Assembly (NCBI GenBank): GCA_038373885.1
Contig: JAWZYV010019541.1
Span: 1 to 64,000, forward strand
Direction: 5' to 3'
Length of the DNA stretch: 64,000 nucleotides
Origin: Cheiracanthium punctorium
Lineage: Eukaryota; Arthropoda; Arachnida; Araneae; Cheiracanthiidae
The position numbers and the translations under genes are program-made. The number at the start of each line of letters is the position of its first letter. The stretch's first letter is position 1. Of this stretch, positions 1 to 10,429 are shown one piece after another. The notes under the pieces were generated by a model, which ran no database searches, was not told the DNA's origin, and saw only the letters and a program-made list of their open reading frames with translations.

Positions 1-471
1 TAAGGTAAATAATTTATCTATAACTAGGCTTCTTAAAAAGTGATACTTTACATGTATGTGCTTTGTCCGGCTGTTCTCAATGGGTGAGTTGCTGAAATCT
101 ATGGCGGCAGTATTGTCGCAAAAAAGTGTAACTTTATCTAGGTCTTTGGGAAGTAGTTTTAGATTTATTAGCTCATTATAAATTCTTTGTATCCATAGCA
201 ATTCTTTGGAGGCTTCTGTCAGGGCGATAAATTCCGATTCCATCGAAGATAGAGCAACACACTTCTGTTTCGACGTACGGCATGATATGGGGGTTTGATC
301 CAGCATTAAAATATATCCTCCCATTGGCACTCGGTCATCTCTGTTTGAAGCAAAATCAGTGTCTGAGTAGCAATTTATGGAAATCTGATTTATATTAGAT
401 AATTTTAATTTGAGGTGTGAAGTAGATTTAACGTAGCCAAGTAATTTTAACAATTGATTGAAATGATTATA
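1..471 (-). CDS. copia RNase H, incomplete at window edge
   Basis: Same frame as the reverse transcriptase, downstream of its TGA. Visible motifs include YSDTDFASN, SCRTSKQKCVALSSMESE, a FCDNTAAIDFSNSPIENSRT run and the end motif KHIHVKYHFLRSLV, the usual copia RNase H pattern with catalytic D, E, D and H. The protein runs off the left edge with no stop. It removes the RNA strand during reverse transcription. Confidence 0.9.
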
Positions 472-1455
472 TCAGGGATTAGATTGAAATTGTGATAAAA
501 CATTTACTGCGTACGAAATATCTGGACGGGTTCTGCTTGCAAGGAACGACAAACATCCTAAGATGTTGCGATAGGGAAATTTTTCCATTTCTTTAACTTC
601 TGCGGCGTTAGTTGGACAGTCCATTTTTGACATTACGATACCCGGAGCAATTGGAAGGGATGAAATGGGTATATTAAAACTTTTAAAGCAGTTGTAAATC
701 TTGTTTATGTATTCCTCTTGATGTATAAATAAGCCCTTTTCATTTTCTTCAAACTGAACGCCTAATAGTTTTCTTGTTTTCCCCAACTTCTTAAGATTGA
801 TTTTTCCTTCTAATAAATCGAATACGTGGTTTATTTCCTTTTCTGTTTTAGCTAGGAGTACAATGTCGTCAACGTATAGAAGTAACACTACTAGATTGTT
901 GTAAACATAAACGCAGTTAGTCCACTCAAGCTTGAAAAAATGTAATTCAGTTAAAATTCTGTGAAACTCATTAAACCATTCTCTGCCACTCTGCTTCAAA
1001 CCATATAAGGCTTTATTTAGTTTACATACAAAATCTTTCTTACCTTCTTCCTTGAAACCTTGAGGTTGGAACATATAAATTTCCTCTTCAATCGGAGCGT
1101 ACAGGTACGTGGAGGTTACGTCAGCTTGAGAGTGGTTCCATTTATAGTGGCCTACTAGTAATGAGAAAAAGAAACGAATTACAGTAAAATTAACAACAGG
1201 ACTAAAGACTTGATCGTAAGTTTCCCCTCTTCTTTGCCCAAAACCCTGGGCAACGAGTCTTGATTTAAACCGTACGATTTTTCCACTAGCGTCTCTTTTT
1301 ACTGTATACACCCATCGGTTTCCAATGATTCTCGCATTTTCAGGTTTCGGAACTAAGTCCCATACTTTTCTTTCATTCATAGCTTGCATCCACTTCTCTG
1401 CCTCGGGAGATTTAATTGCCTGAAAAAAATTATTTGGTATTTGAATTTCTTCTAG
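472..1455 (-). CDS. copia reverse transcriptase part of polyprotein
   Basis: RVT_2-type reverse transcriptase. Visible landmarks are KWMQAMNERKVW, then GNRWVYTVKRD, a conserved KSRLVAQGF, the LNKALYGLKQSGREW block and the catalytic LLLYVDDIVLLA. It ends with the RPDISYAVNVLSQF connection motif and a TGA in the sequence NP-stop-YNHFNQLL, which in relatives is an uninterrupted NP....HW stretch leading into RNase H. The frame is otherwise intact. Copies element RNA into DNA inside the particle. Confidence 0.92.
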   Translation of the reverse strand, partial: LEEIQIPNNFFQAIKSPEAEKWMQAMNERKVWDLVPKPENARIIGNRWVYTVKRDASGKIVRFKSRLVAQGFGQRRGETYDQVFSPVVNFTVIRFFFSLLVGHYKWNHSQADVTSTYLYAPIEEEIYMFQPQGFKEEGKKDFVCKLNKALYGLKQSGREWFNEFHRILTELHFFKLEWTNCVYVYNNLVVLLLYVDDIVLLAKTEKEINHVFDLLEGKINLKKLGKTRKLLGVQFEENEKGLFIHQEEYINKIYNCFKSFNIPISSLPIAPGIVMSKMDCPTNAAEVKEMEKFPYRNILGCLSFLASRTRPDISYAVNVLSQFQSNP

Positions 1456-3216
1456 TCAGGAATCTGAGAAATTAGCTTCATCTTGTACATTAGTTTCATC
1501 TTGTACAATGCCCGAGTATGTATTTTTACCTTTGAAACAAAACATTTCTGGATCATATTTAATCCCGTGTTTGTTGCAGTAGCTTTTTACATCATTATGG
1601 GATCTTAACCTGACATTACTGCCCTCAATTCCGTAATAAATATCGGTTCGAGACTTGTCTTTTCTTGGAACTGCTCTTCTAACCCAGTTTACTGTTTTAA
1701 GCTGCGTTTTTACGTTTCTATAGGATTCCCTCTCCCCTTCAGATTCGTCACTTTCCCCTTCCTCAGATGTACTCGGCTTATCTAAATACATTTCTTCCTT
1801 TTTGTCGAAAATAAAATCCTTTTCCTGTGTTTCGTCTTCACATTCACTATCCCCCGAATCCTCGTTGGGTGAACTTACAGGGTCCAGTACAACTCCATTG
1901 CTTTCATGTTTTTGTATTTCCTCTTCGAATCTAACGTTAGAAGTCTCGATTACTTTCCTATTGCCAGGGATCCAAATCCTATATCCACGACTTTGCATCG
2001 CGTAACCCACCATAGTGCCCTGTTTTGCCCTCATGTCAAGTTTATTTCTTAATTGACGAGGTACTCCCACGTAAACTTTCGAACCAAAAATTCTTAAGTG
2101 TTTAATGGAAGGTTTACGGCCACTAAAAAGTTCAAAAGGCGTTCTTACTTGATTAGCGTGGCAAGTTCGGTTCCAAACGTAGGTAAAACAAAGTAGTGCT
2201 TCTGACCAAAAGCTGTTACTTAATCCGCTTGAGCTTAGCATAGCTTTTACAGCATCTAGTGCAGTGTAGTTGTATCTCTCGCTGACTCCGTTCTGCTCGG
2301 GAGTATAGTCGTTTGTTCTTTCAGCGTGAATCCCTTCTTCATCTAAAAACCTTTTAAATTCGTTATGACAAAATTCCATCCCATTATCGGTTCTGATGTT
2401 AATAATTTTAGTGTTTAAAAATCTTTCTGCCCTTCTTTGAAATTTCTTAAAACACTCAAATACCTCGGTTTTCTTTCTCATAGGATATACGGTAGTCTTC
2501 CTGGAGTAGTCGTCTGTTATTGTTAAAAAGAAACAATGACCAACTATTGACTGGTTGGGGAGTGGACCACAGACATCCATATGTAAAAGTTGTAGGGGTT
2601 TAGTTGAGCGGATTGAAGGGATGCTTTTAAAACTTTTACGTCTCGTTTTAGCTATTTTACAATTATGGCATGATATTTCGGGGTTCGCTCTTAAAGTAGG
2701 AAGGCCAAAGACACAGTTTGATTTACTAGTTTCAATTATGGACTTATAATTAATATGACAGAACCTTTGGTGCCAGAGTTCTAAATCTTCCGATTTAGGG
2801 GGAGAGGAGACATTTGCTTCTGGTTTCTTCTCGTGAGTATTTTTAAAATTTCGCTTCAATTTATCATACTTGGGATACAAAAAATACAGTCCTTGCTTCT
2901 TATAGGCGGTGAATAATTTTCGATTATTTTTCAAAAATGCGTGAACTTTACCCTGACCACCTCTAAAGGTAAGACCTTCTGAATCGAGGATAGAACTGGA
3001 TAGTAAATTGCGTCTTAGTTCAGGGGAGTATAAAACATTTCTCAAAACACGTTTCATCTTTCCGTTCTGGAAATTCAGAACTACGGTTCCCTTCCCCTCG
3101 ACAGGACATTCAATACCATTTATGGCGACAGACATTGACTTACCCTTAATGGGTGTAAAATATTTAAATAGATCCTTTTCATTACAAAAGTGATTACTTG
3201 CGGCAGTGTCAAAAAC
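1456..3216 (-). CDS. copia protease and integrase part of polyprotein
   Basis: Continues the gag frame after the TAG. The protease motif D-T-A-A-S lies at once downstream (the aspartic protease D-[ST]-[AG]-A signature). The integrase follows: an HHCC zinc-binding part (LWHQRFCHINYKS, then CHNC), then the DDE core with first D in LLHMDVCGPL, second D in RTDNGMEF, and E in GVSERYNY. After the core comes the usual acidic, low-complexity linker (many E, D and S). It ends at a TGA that sits inside the conserved linker before reverse transcriptase; the frame continues with LEEIQIPNNFFQAIKSPEAE. Role: polyprotein cleavage and insertion of the cDNA into the genome. Confidence 0.9.
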   Translation of the reverse strand, partial: VFDTAASNHFCNEKDLFKYFTPIKGKSMSVAINGIECPVEGKGTVVLNFQNGKMKRVLRNVLYSPELRRNLLSSSILDSEGLTFRGGQGKVHAFLKNNRKLFTAYKKQGLYFLYPKYDKLKRNFKNTHEKKPEANVSSPPKSEDLELWHQRFCHINYKSIIETSKSNCVFGLPTLRANPEISCHNCKIAKTRRKSFKSIPSIRSTKPLQLLHMDVCGPLPNQSIVGHCFFLTITDDYSRKTTVYPMRKKTEVFECFKKFQRRAERFLNTKIINIRTDNGMEFCHNEFKRFLDEEGIHAERTNDYTPEQNGVSERYNYTALDAVKAMLSSSGLSNSFWSEALLCFTYVWNRTCHANQVRTPFELFSGRKPSIKHLRIFGSKVYVGVPRQLRNKLDMRAKQGTMVGYAMQSRGYRIWIPGNRKVIETSNVRFEEEIQKHESNGVVLDPVSSPNEDSGDSECEDETQEKDFIFDKKEEMYLDKPSTSEEGESDESEGERESYRNVKTQLKTVNWVRRAVPRKDKSRTDIYYGIEGSNVRLRSHNDVKSYCNKHGIKYDPEMFCFKGKNTYSGIVQDETNVQDEANFSDS

Positions 3217-4026
3217 CTATGAACGATCATTTTCAATTACTTGGTTAGAATAAGCTTCAATAATAAAATTTTTAGGGCGATAAGATCCTTTTTGCTTTTG
3301 GGGAGGAGGGTGTCTGCAGTTGATTTTTAAATGTCCGGTTTTCCCGCATCCATAGCAGCGCCTCGTCTCACGTTTAAAGTTTCCTTTACGAGGGGTACGT
3401 TTTTCATGTTTGGCTTGAATGGACATAGCAATAGCGGCACGGTCGCCTAAGCTTTGTTTCAACCTGGCTTCCTCGGCTAATAATTCAGCTAGAACTTTAT
3501 CGAACTTAAATTCATCGTCATCCCATCTATAGATGGCCTGCACAATCCCTGCGTACTCAGGGGGTAAATATCTAATTAATTGAAAGGATTGGTACCAATC
3601 TGCTAATGGTGTACCGGCTTCACGCAACTGCGTTGCAATCGACTTTAAACGAGCACCAAATAATCCTACTTCCTCATTGTCGTTAATTCTGCATGAAAAG
3701 AACTCATCGGTCAAAGCGATAGAACGAGCTCTTGATTCGGGCTTAAAGTGTTTCTTTAGCTTTTCCCAAACTTCCTTGGGATCATATGTCCCGGCGAGGA
3801 GGGGCTTATATTCACTGGATATATTGAAATATATGGTACTATACGCTTTACCGTATCTAATTTTATAGTCCCTCAACTCTCTAACTTCTGTTTCTTTTGG
3901 TCTAATTTCTTCGCCGGTTACAATAGCCCAGCAATTTCTATCTATTAAAAAGACTTTTATATCTTCTTTCCATGTCTCATAGTTATCAGAGCCCAATTTA
4001 TCAACTTGCATCGATATAGCTTCCAT
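3217..4026 (-). CDS. gag: copia Gag nucleocapsid part of polyprotein
   Basis: 270-codon segment starting at the first ATG after the leader. It matches the copia gag/UBN2 type: an N-terminal part containing W-K-E-D and W-A-I-V, a helical middle with L-T-D-E-F-F, and a CCHC zinc knuckle CYGCGKTGHLKINC near residue 224, which binds the element's RNA. It ends at a TAG. The next in-frame residues are VFDTAAS, the protease active site, and copia proteases usually have W just before this motif, so the stop is probably a TGG-to-TAG change rather than a natural gag end. The protein forms the cytoplasmic virus-like particle. Confidence 0.88.
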   Translation of the reverse strand: MEAISMQVDKLGSDNYETWKEDIKVFLIDRNCWAIVTGEEIRPKETEVRELRDYKIRYGKAYSTIYFNISSEYKPLLAGTYDPKEVWEKLKKHFKPESRARSIALTDEFFSCRINDNEEVGLFGARLKSIATQLREAGTPLADWYQSFQLIRYLPPEYAGIVQAIYRWDDDEFKFDKVLAELLAEEARLKQSLGDRAAIAMSIQAKHEKRTPRKGNFKRETRRCYGCGKTGHLKINCRHPPPQKQKGSYRPKNFIIEAYSNQVIENDRS

Positions 4027-4173
4027 CTTTTTTGATTTCAGATAGATTTATATAATTAAAAGCTTCTAATCAGGGCCCGCCCTCTTAATGCTCGTTAAAA
4101 TCTTTTTGTAAATAGTTAAAATCAAGGAATACATGCACATACATAATAACATAATCTTCACATAATTTTAAAT

Positions 4174-4190
4174 GGCAGAGGCCCATAACC
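4174..4190 (-). promoter_or_regulatory. copia primer binding site (internal initiator-Met tRNA)
   Basis: The minus strand reads GGTTATGGGCCTCTGCC. Its GGTTATGGGCC core is complementary to the anticodon region of initiator methionine tRNA (GGCCCAUAACC). Drosophila copia is known to prime from an internal site of this tRNA. It lies 4-8 nt inside the LTR edge and about 150 bp upstream of the gag ATG, as expected. Confidence 0.72.
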
Positions 4191-4198
4191 GAAATGTC

Positions 4199-4776
4199 TG
4201 TGTTTAGCAGAGTTTTATACTTCAAAATTTTGAGCAGTGAAAGCTAGTAAGAAAAATGAATTGAGGGCTTGCCAGGTAAAAGATGACAAAAGCGTTTACC
4301 TTGATAGTTCTTTTATTTTAGTAATGAGGCATGAAGGCTTGTATACAGATGGGGATGAACAAAGGAAACAAAAAAACAGGTATTTGATGTGGTACAGCAT
4401 CTATGTGTCATCGGACATTCTGGACAACAAATCGAACCGGGGTCGAACAGCATCACCTTGAGATAAGCTTGTAGTGGCATAATCAAAAAGGCTTTATTGG
4501 AAGCTGCAGCGGGAAGGCTCCAGGTTAATCGCTTGACTCAGCTCAGAGCATCTCACATGGCTGGCTTCGAGCGTCCTTCTGCACGCATCTGTCGCATCAC
4601 CCTTTTCGCCTCCTCTCTCTTCACTATCGCGGCGAACGGCGAACTTTTATACTGTTGGCCAGGCAACGACGTCACCAAGGACTGCGGACCTGTGACGTGA
4701 AAGGAAAAAGGAGAAAATAGCTCCGCGGCAAGTCGCCGGGAGTACAGCGCCTCTAGTGGCTTAAAACAGAAACACA
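4199..4776 (-). repeat. 5' LTR of the copia element
   Basis: Boundaries inferred from a 7-bp terminal inverted repeat, TGTGTTT...AAACACA, next to the primer site; an inner edge at 4195 (TGTCTGTG) is also possible. On the minus strand the LTR holds a TATA box (TATAAAAG, 4644-4652) and polyadenylation signals AATAAA near 4493-4498 and 4311-4316, giving a U3-R-U5 layout. Without the partner LTR the outer edge and target duplication cannot be confirmed. Confidence 0.6.
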
Positions 4777-5599
4777 TTATGCAAAACGTTTTGCAGCAAT
4801 TAGGTGCTTGTTTGAAGCATTGATATTAGAATAGTGTTAAGTAAGAACTTTAATTAATAAAAATAAGAGCTATCTGTGCCTTTAGATTTTAAGGCAAATA
4901 ATTAAAGTTAAGTTATACAGCATTCAGTTATAATAAAGAAAACACAGCCACATGTCATGGAACCTTTAAGGTAAGGTTTACAGTTACTTTTCCTAACAGT
5001 ATGCAGTGCTTTCCCTTGCTTTTTTGCTCTTTCTAACATGGTAACCATACGTTGAAGTAGTCTTTGCCCCCCCCCCCTGGGAAATATTCTGCCGGTGCCC
5101 ATGGGCATCAGGCAGGGTGAAAGCAGAGGTGTAGTCCAGGGGGGACGTCGACTTATGCGTGTCCCCACTTTTTTTTCCAGTGGGGATGCTAATTTTCTTT
5201 TTTTTTTTAAAAACAGTAACTTAATGAATAATAGAAGTACATTTCAATTTTAAGCTTTAAATAAAAAAAGAATGATTAAATGAAACAGTAATCAACCATG
5301 TAAATGTGAATAAATTTGTTATAAATTATAACTTTTTAAATCCTGCCTAGAAATTGCATGCTTTAAAATCACAACATATAATTTGAGAGAAAAGTCAGAT
5401 TGATTTTCAGACAATTTATTTCTAAAAACTTGAGCTCGAGCAAGTTAGTACAGCAAGTTTTTCAAGGTTGCTATGGCACTCTTGGTGAAAGAGAGAGATG
5501 GGACGGCGACCGTGCCAATATAATCCACCAATCCCCCCCCCCTTCGTGCCGCCACAATGCGAAATTCAGGCAGACTGGTTATTATATTGATGACTGGAA
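4777..5599. other. no gene seen
   Basis: AT-rich intergenic or intronic sequence with a C run near 5067-5077 and a short hairpin around the repeated GTCCCC/GTGGGG blocks at 5150-5190. No ORF, exon or repeat terminus is recognisable. Confidence 0.5.
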
Positions 5600-6300
5600 A
5601 CTTTATTTTTTTTTCTGTTGGCGCGTGTGTATTAGTGATAAAAGACTGCATATTAGAACTCAGATAGCTAGAATAGGAGAAGCTTTGTCAAATTCTCGGT
5701 AACTTGGATCGTTGGCAAGCCCTTTGTTCATTTTTTTTTTTTCTCTTTGCAGCGGCAAATCCCATATCTTTTTTTACCACTGCAGCGGGAGGATTCTCAT
5801 TCCAGCCTACCCACGACCAATTTCCGGTAACCTCTGTACGCCAACAGATGCCCTGTTCATTTCTTTTTCGTTGAAGTGGGAAGTCCCATGTCCTTTTTTT
5901 ATCGCTGCAGCGGGAGGATTCACATTCTTTCCCTTTACAATTTCATACTGACAACTGGGCTCTATTTGTTTTTAATAGTTGCGTAGGTATTAGCGATAAA
6001 TGACTGTTAGAACACAGACAGGTAGAAGAGAAGTCTAGCCACTTCCAATTCTCGGTAGCTTCTGCACCATCAGGTGCTTTGTTCTTTTTTTTTCTATTTT
6101 GCAGCAGGAAGTCCCATGTCCTTTTTTTTATCATTGCAGGGGGAGGATTCACATTCCAGCCTAACCAAGTCCAATTCCTGGCAACCTCTGTATTCTATTA
6201 GGTGCTGTGTTCATTATTTTTTTGTTTGTTGCAGTGGGAAATACCGTGTCCTTTTTTTATCATTCCAGCGGGAGAATTCACATTCTTTCCCTTTATAATC
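5600..6300 (+). repeat. two-level tandem repeat inside the Helitron
   Basis: Two higher-order blocks of about 350 bp (roughly 5600-5950 and 5951-6300). Each starts with a part containing GTATTAG(T/C)GATAAA and AATTCTCGGTA, followed by two related subunits of about 125 bp that carry GCAGCGGGAGGATTC and (A/T)TCCCATGTCC. There are four subunits in all, diverged by substitutions and T-run length. Confidence 0.7.
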
Positions 6301-6362
6301 TATATTTAAGGTAAATGGCATTTCTCTTTCATTGCACGGGCAACGCCGGGCCACGCTGCTAG
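5600..6362 (+). mobile_element. non-autonomous Helitron, 3' end
   Basis: The right end reads CGGGCAACGCCGGGCC followed by CACGCTGCTAG and then T. A short GC hairpin (GGC-AAC-GCC) about 10 nt before a terminal CTAG, next to host T, is the Helitron 3' signature, and this CAACGCCGGG wording is common in invertebrate Helitrons. The body is made of nested tandem repeats, also typical of short non-autonomous copies. No Rep/helicase is encoded. The 5' end was not located; 5600 is where the repeats begin. Confidence 0.62.
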
Positions 6363-6467
6363 TCATTTATATAAACTATAAATTTTATTGTTAGTATCAT
6401 TTTTTTTTATAGTGAGCTTCGAAAAACATGTTGTTCCTTAACTTTTGGAGGCCAGTGTATTTATATA

Positions 6468-7736
6468 CAGTGGAACCTGCCTAATGTGACCACCCTCGGG
6501 GACGGCAAAACTGGTCACCTTATACAGGTGGTCACCTTACAAAGGTAGCACTTTAATAAATTTGTTTATGCTTAAAATTCATATAAAAATTTCAGAAACA
6601 CTCTACAGTTTATTTATAATAAGATCCAAAATCAATAAATATCCATGAACAAAAAAGAGGAATGTAGGGAGTAAAATGCTTAAACATTAAAATGCACATT
6701 GCATACAAATTGTGTGCGACTCCCTTTTACTTACGTTTCAATATGTATTTTAATATTTCTTAGTCACAATGAACAATAAAAAATAATAAATATGAATAAA
6801 AAATATAAATTTCCATTTTGCAGCTACTGACATAAGTACAGTTTGAATGTTTGGGTTGTTTTCATGTTTGCACAAATAATTTTCACTAGTGTACATTAAG
6901 AACACATTGTTTAGATAACACACTGTGCTGTAACAGCAAAGTTCTCAAAGGGCTGGTTGCCAAATAAATCGCTAGGTTGAAAAAATGAAAAGAAATGTGC
7001 TTTAGGCTTTATACATGTTTGGCAAAATTTAAATGTGACTCCCCACAGGGGTGATCAGAATATAGTTTTTCTAGCCAAAATTATTGTAATCCTGTGGGAA
7101 AGGAAGAAAATTAAATATATTCTCAGACTACAGACGCCAACAAAATGCAATACAAAGGCTAAAACCAAAGTAAATTAAGAAACAGTTAAATAGCATTATT
7201 GACAGATGGGAGATTTAAAATGGCATGAGTATTACATTTGAATAGGTAATGGGAAATCAGAAGTACTCATAAATATGTGATTAACTGCATCCCACACACC
7301 TCTTACTGGAAACCACTGCGAATCAATTTTAGCATCAACAGAAATATTAAAGAATAATCTAGACTAAAACAAGTTTTCCTTTTTAATTAATTTAATTTTT
7401 TTTTAAATTCATCTATTGAGAACAAGTGCTAGAGAAGAGAGAATCAGTGTTGAGATCAAATCTTGTGTTAAACAACTGTAAAGGGATATAGCATTCTATA
7501 TTATCTGAATGTGTTTTATATTTAAGAGGCAGTTTATAGTGGAAAGTGGTTACATTTGACAGGTTAAAAACTTAAATTTGGCAGATTATCTGGTCACTAT
7601 ACAGTTTTTGCAGGTGGTCACTTTACAGGATATTTTCCCAATACATTTTTCATGAGTTACAGTGAAATTTCATAAAAGTGTTCACTTTAGACAGGTGGTC
7701 TGTTTACCAAGGTGGTCACTTTAGCAGATTTCCCTG
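6468..7736. mobile_element. pogo/Tc1-like non-autonomous DNA transposon, 1269 bp
   Basis: Terminal inverted repeats of about 27 bp: left CAGTGGAACCTGCCTAATGT, right its imperfect complement ending GATTTCCCTG. A TA dinucleotide flanks both ends (6466-6467 and 7737-7738), the Tc1/mariner/pogo target. Several internal copies of AGGTGGTCAC lie near both ends. No transposase ORF remains. A 175-bp relative lies at 39505-39679. Confidence 0.85.
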
Positions 7737-7756
7737 TATATATATATATATATATA
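7737..7756. repeat. (TA)n microsatellite
   Basis: About ten TA units directly at the right target TA of the preceding element; it may have grown from that TA duplication. Confidence 0.85.
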
Positions 7757-8337
7757 TACTTTAGCATATATCAGAAAAATGCCCCCCGAGGCCAGTTATT
7801 GTTATATTGAATTAATGTACAAAATGCAACGTCTCAACAGAGGAAGAATTGCAAATCACCAAAACCATAGGTTTCTGACTCACAGCTTGAGGTTTTGCCT
7901 AGGAAATATGTTATAAGTACAAGCCGTATCCAACAGACTTTACTATAAATGTATTTAAATTGCTACAAATGTATTTAAATTATTACGAGGCAAATAAACA
8001 TTCACTCCACTTACGGCAAACCCCAGAGGTGTGATTCTCCCTGACCTATGAGGAAACAAAATGAAAATTTACTTCCAAAATACAACTTGAAAAAGCAACA
8101 GCTTGCAAAGGTGGAATACAGAAAACTTTCTGTTAATCGTGGAATTACAGATTCGTATTCTGTTAAACGTGGAATACAGAAAACGTTCTGTCTGAATACA
8201 GAAAACTTCATGTTATTGTTAAATTCTAAAAGTTTTAATAATAGTTGCCTCTTCTCCCCTCCCCCCCCCCCCAAAAAAAAAAATTAATAATAAATTTATG
8301 TATTTTCAAATAGTCATGTTTTAAGTTTCCTTTATAG
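7757..8337. other. intronic sequence with short local repeats
   Basis: Upstream of the first FAM135 exon seen. At 8110-8215 a short phrase GTGGAATACAGAAAAC recurs three times with variations; a C/A run lies at 8259-8282. No coding signal. Confidence 0.5.
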
Positions 8338-8417
8338 GTTTTATCAAGTGAGATGCACACTAAAAGCATCATCCAAGATTCCTGTAAAGATTGAAGTCAA
8401 TCTTCCAAAGAATTCCT
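8338..8417 (+). CDS. FAM135: FAM135 exon (conserved N-terminus), 80 nt
   Basis: Acceptor TTTCCTTTATAG and donor GTAAGATA flank 80 nt. The exon starts with the last base of a codon (expected Gly) and encodes FYQVRCTLKASSKIPVKIEV plus NLPKNS, then one base of a split Ser codon. Vertebrate FAM135A/B have FYQIR and a basic, hydrophobic stretch at this place after the DLFQRG motif, which should be in the missing upstream exon. The split TCC-T|CA codon joins exactly to the exon at 16348. FAM135 proteins carry a C-terminal serine-hydrolase-like domain (DUF676) and have no firmly known reaction. Confidence 0.87.
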
Positions 8418-8849
8418 GTAAGATAAAGCTTTTCTTTTACTTACTTTAGAATTAAACTTTTGAATATTATGGGATTAGCATGTGGTCAGCTAAAGGTAAA
8501 GACTCAGAAATTTTGAGAGTGACCAGTGGCCACTGGACATGATTAATTCAGTGGCCACTTGAATGGTAGCTTACGTAGGTAGAATTCATGTACATAATCA
8601 ATGTACATAAAGGTATAATATTGGATATAATATAATCAAAAAATTAAATTTTTCAGGACTAATGAATAATACAATGTTGTTTTGTATACATTTCTCAAAA
8701 TTAATAATAATAAAAATACTTACTATAGCTCATTTAATTAATTTTGTCAATAATTGAAATGAATGAAAAATAAGTAAATTAAAATCAGGCTGAATAAAGA
8801 ACACAAACATTTAAAATATTATATTTTAATCCTGAAAGCATGGCCTTCT

Positions 8850-9163
8850 GCTTTTTATGCTATCATGCCACCACAATTCAATTACATCATTAAAATCCAT
8901 CAAATGAACCTTAGCAGTCTTTACAAATAGCCTGTTTTCTAAACACTCTCTAGCCATTGATGTGGATTTGTCACTATAATATTTTTATCACTGCTCCAAA
9001 TTCTCTCTACTTCAGCATTACTGTGGGGTATAGTATTTAAAGCTTGGATGGGTTCTTTTACAATTTTAAAATTACTGAAGTTTTCACTACCTAATTTTTC
9101 ATTTAAATTTGTCTGGTGGAAGAAATCTGATGGAATTTTTAGAATTCTGCTGAATATGCAGTA
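8850..9163 (-). pseudogene. hAT transposase C-terminal dimerisation fragment, degenerate
   Basis: Minus-strand translation of 8996-9048 gives IQALNTIPHSNAEVERIW, matching the hAT dimerisation signature ..(L/I).IPHSNA(D/E)(V/S)ER(V/I)(F/W)S. Downstream, across a stop, WLESV and, in a shifted frame, KVHLMDFNDVIELWW continue it. No N-terminal part, zinc finger or catalytic D is nearby, so it is a broken remnant in intron sequence. Confidence 0.62.
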
Positions 9164-9236
9164 CAGTGCAGCACCGATAATCCGGTTCGGCGGGAATGAT
9201 CCGGTGCCGGATTACCGATTTTTCCAAATTACAGAT
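9164..9236 (+). repeat. single pogo/Tigger-like transposon terminus
   Basis: CAGTGCAGCACCGATAATCC preceded by TA, then an internal imperfect palindrome (CCGGTTCG.../GGTGCCGGATTACCG). Tigger-type ends often read CAGT....GATAATCCG. No matching inverted end was found in the following kilobases, so the element is truncated. Confidence 0.5.
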
Positions 9237-10429
9237 TTGTTGAAAATTTCTATTAAAGCCATCGTCGATCACGTGCTATTGACCAGTGTATTATTTATTA
9301 ATGAAAAGTAGTCTTAAAATATACATACGATCACTGTATAAACCGCCAAGAAAAGTACTAAACTACACTGGAACAAATGTAATTTAGTGTTCAATTCAAA
9401 CTAAAAACTATAAAGCAGAATAGATCGTTGATTTTGGAACATTTTCATAAAATATAACACAAATAGTAACTGAAATTTATTTAAATTCTAATTTGAAATA
9501 AATGTATCAAATTATTATTAGAATCTAATTAGCTTTTGTATTTACATTAAATACATCGGTTAATTTGACTTGCTTCATTTTTTTCGGTATTTAATTGGTT
9601 AAATAACATATGCACATTCATCAGTTGACTCTCGGATATAAAATCGAATTTATTAAATCTCTCCGTAGTTTGTACCATAGAGTTTTATTTTGCAAGTTGA
9701 ATTATTCCGAATTTTACTCTCTTCAGTCTCTTCACAGCAGGCACGTATCTAGAAAAACATTTCGGGGGGGGGGGGAACCACCAACTTAAATACGTCCTTG
9801 CTTCACAGCTTCTTAATTACGTCGAAACATACTAATTTCCCCCTCCTTTCCCTCTTGCTTTCCAAAGCACTGGCGAATTCCTTCTCGCGATTGTTATTGC
9901 ATTTCGCACGGTGACAGGATGTCTAGAAACAAGACAATATGTCTGAAAGGAGCCGAAGCCACGTGTTTACGATGATGTGTAAACATGCTGTTGAGGTGTT
10001 CAAATATGATGGTAATATTGATACTGCAATATTTAAGTGTATTTGCAACTTTTTCAAAATAATAAGTTTTTCAATAAGTTTTCTTTCAATAAATATTTGT
10101 ACAATAGCCTTGAAAACTCTAAATGAATAGTTCACCTCAATAATAGTGCATTAATGGTAATAATTTCACTTTTGAGTCATATTATTAATTGTATTTCTTA
10201 AAATTCATCTTTAAATAATTTTTGTTATGATATCTGCTTAATTCATTTTATTTATCATGTTTTACCTAAAAAGTCAGTTTTCCTTATATTACAAGTTTGC
10301 TCTGCCCTAATTTTTTTTCCTCTTTTCCCTCCCATTCTTTTAAGCTAAGCCCTTGTGTGTTCACATAATTAAGTTTTATTTTATTTTATTTTCAAATATG
10401 TTGGTGATGTTTCAGCACTTAATAAGATC
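9237..10429. other. no gene seen
   Basis: AT-rich intron sequence with a G run at 9765-9774. A 63-codon ORF at 9939-10130 resembles nothing known to me and overlaps a similar opposite-strand ORF; I do not call it. Confidence 0.5.

Larger units (their letters stand above)
1..4776 (-). mobile_element. Ty1/copia LTR retrotransposon, 3' end outside window
   Basis: Read on the minus strand the order is LTR, primer binding site, gag with zinc knuckle, protease, integrase, reverse transcriptase, RNase H, which is the Ty1/copia (Pseudoviridae) order. The whole coding region from 4026 to 1 is one reading frame with no frameshift, broken by only three stop codons: TAG at 3217-3219, TGA at 1456-1458 and TGA at 472-474. 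The far LTR lies left of the window, so LTR divergence cannot be measured. The few lesions suggest a young copy. Confidence 0.93.

Noticed and set aside
1802..3193. Plus-strand ORFs over the copia element
   Set aside because: They are antisense shadows of the minus-strand polyprotein.
4553..4777. 74-aa minus ORF in the LTR
   Set aside because: It lies across the TATA box and transcription start of the LTR and has no domain.
9048..9311. 87-aa plus ORF
   Set aside because: Overlaps the antisense hAT relic and a transposon terminus; no homology of its own.
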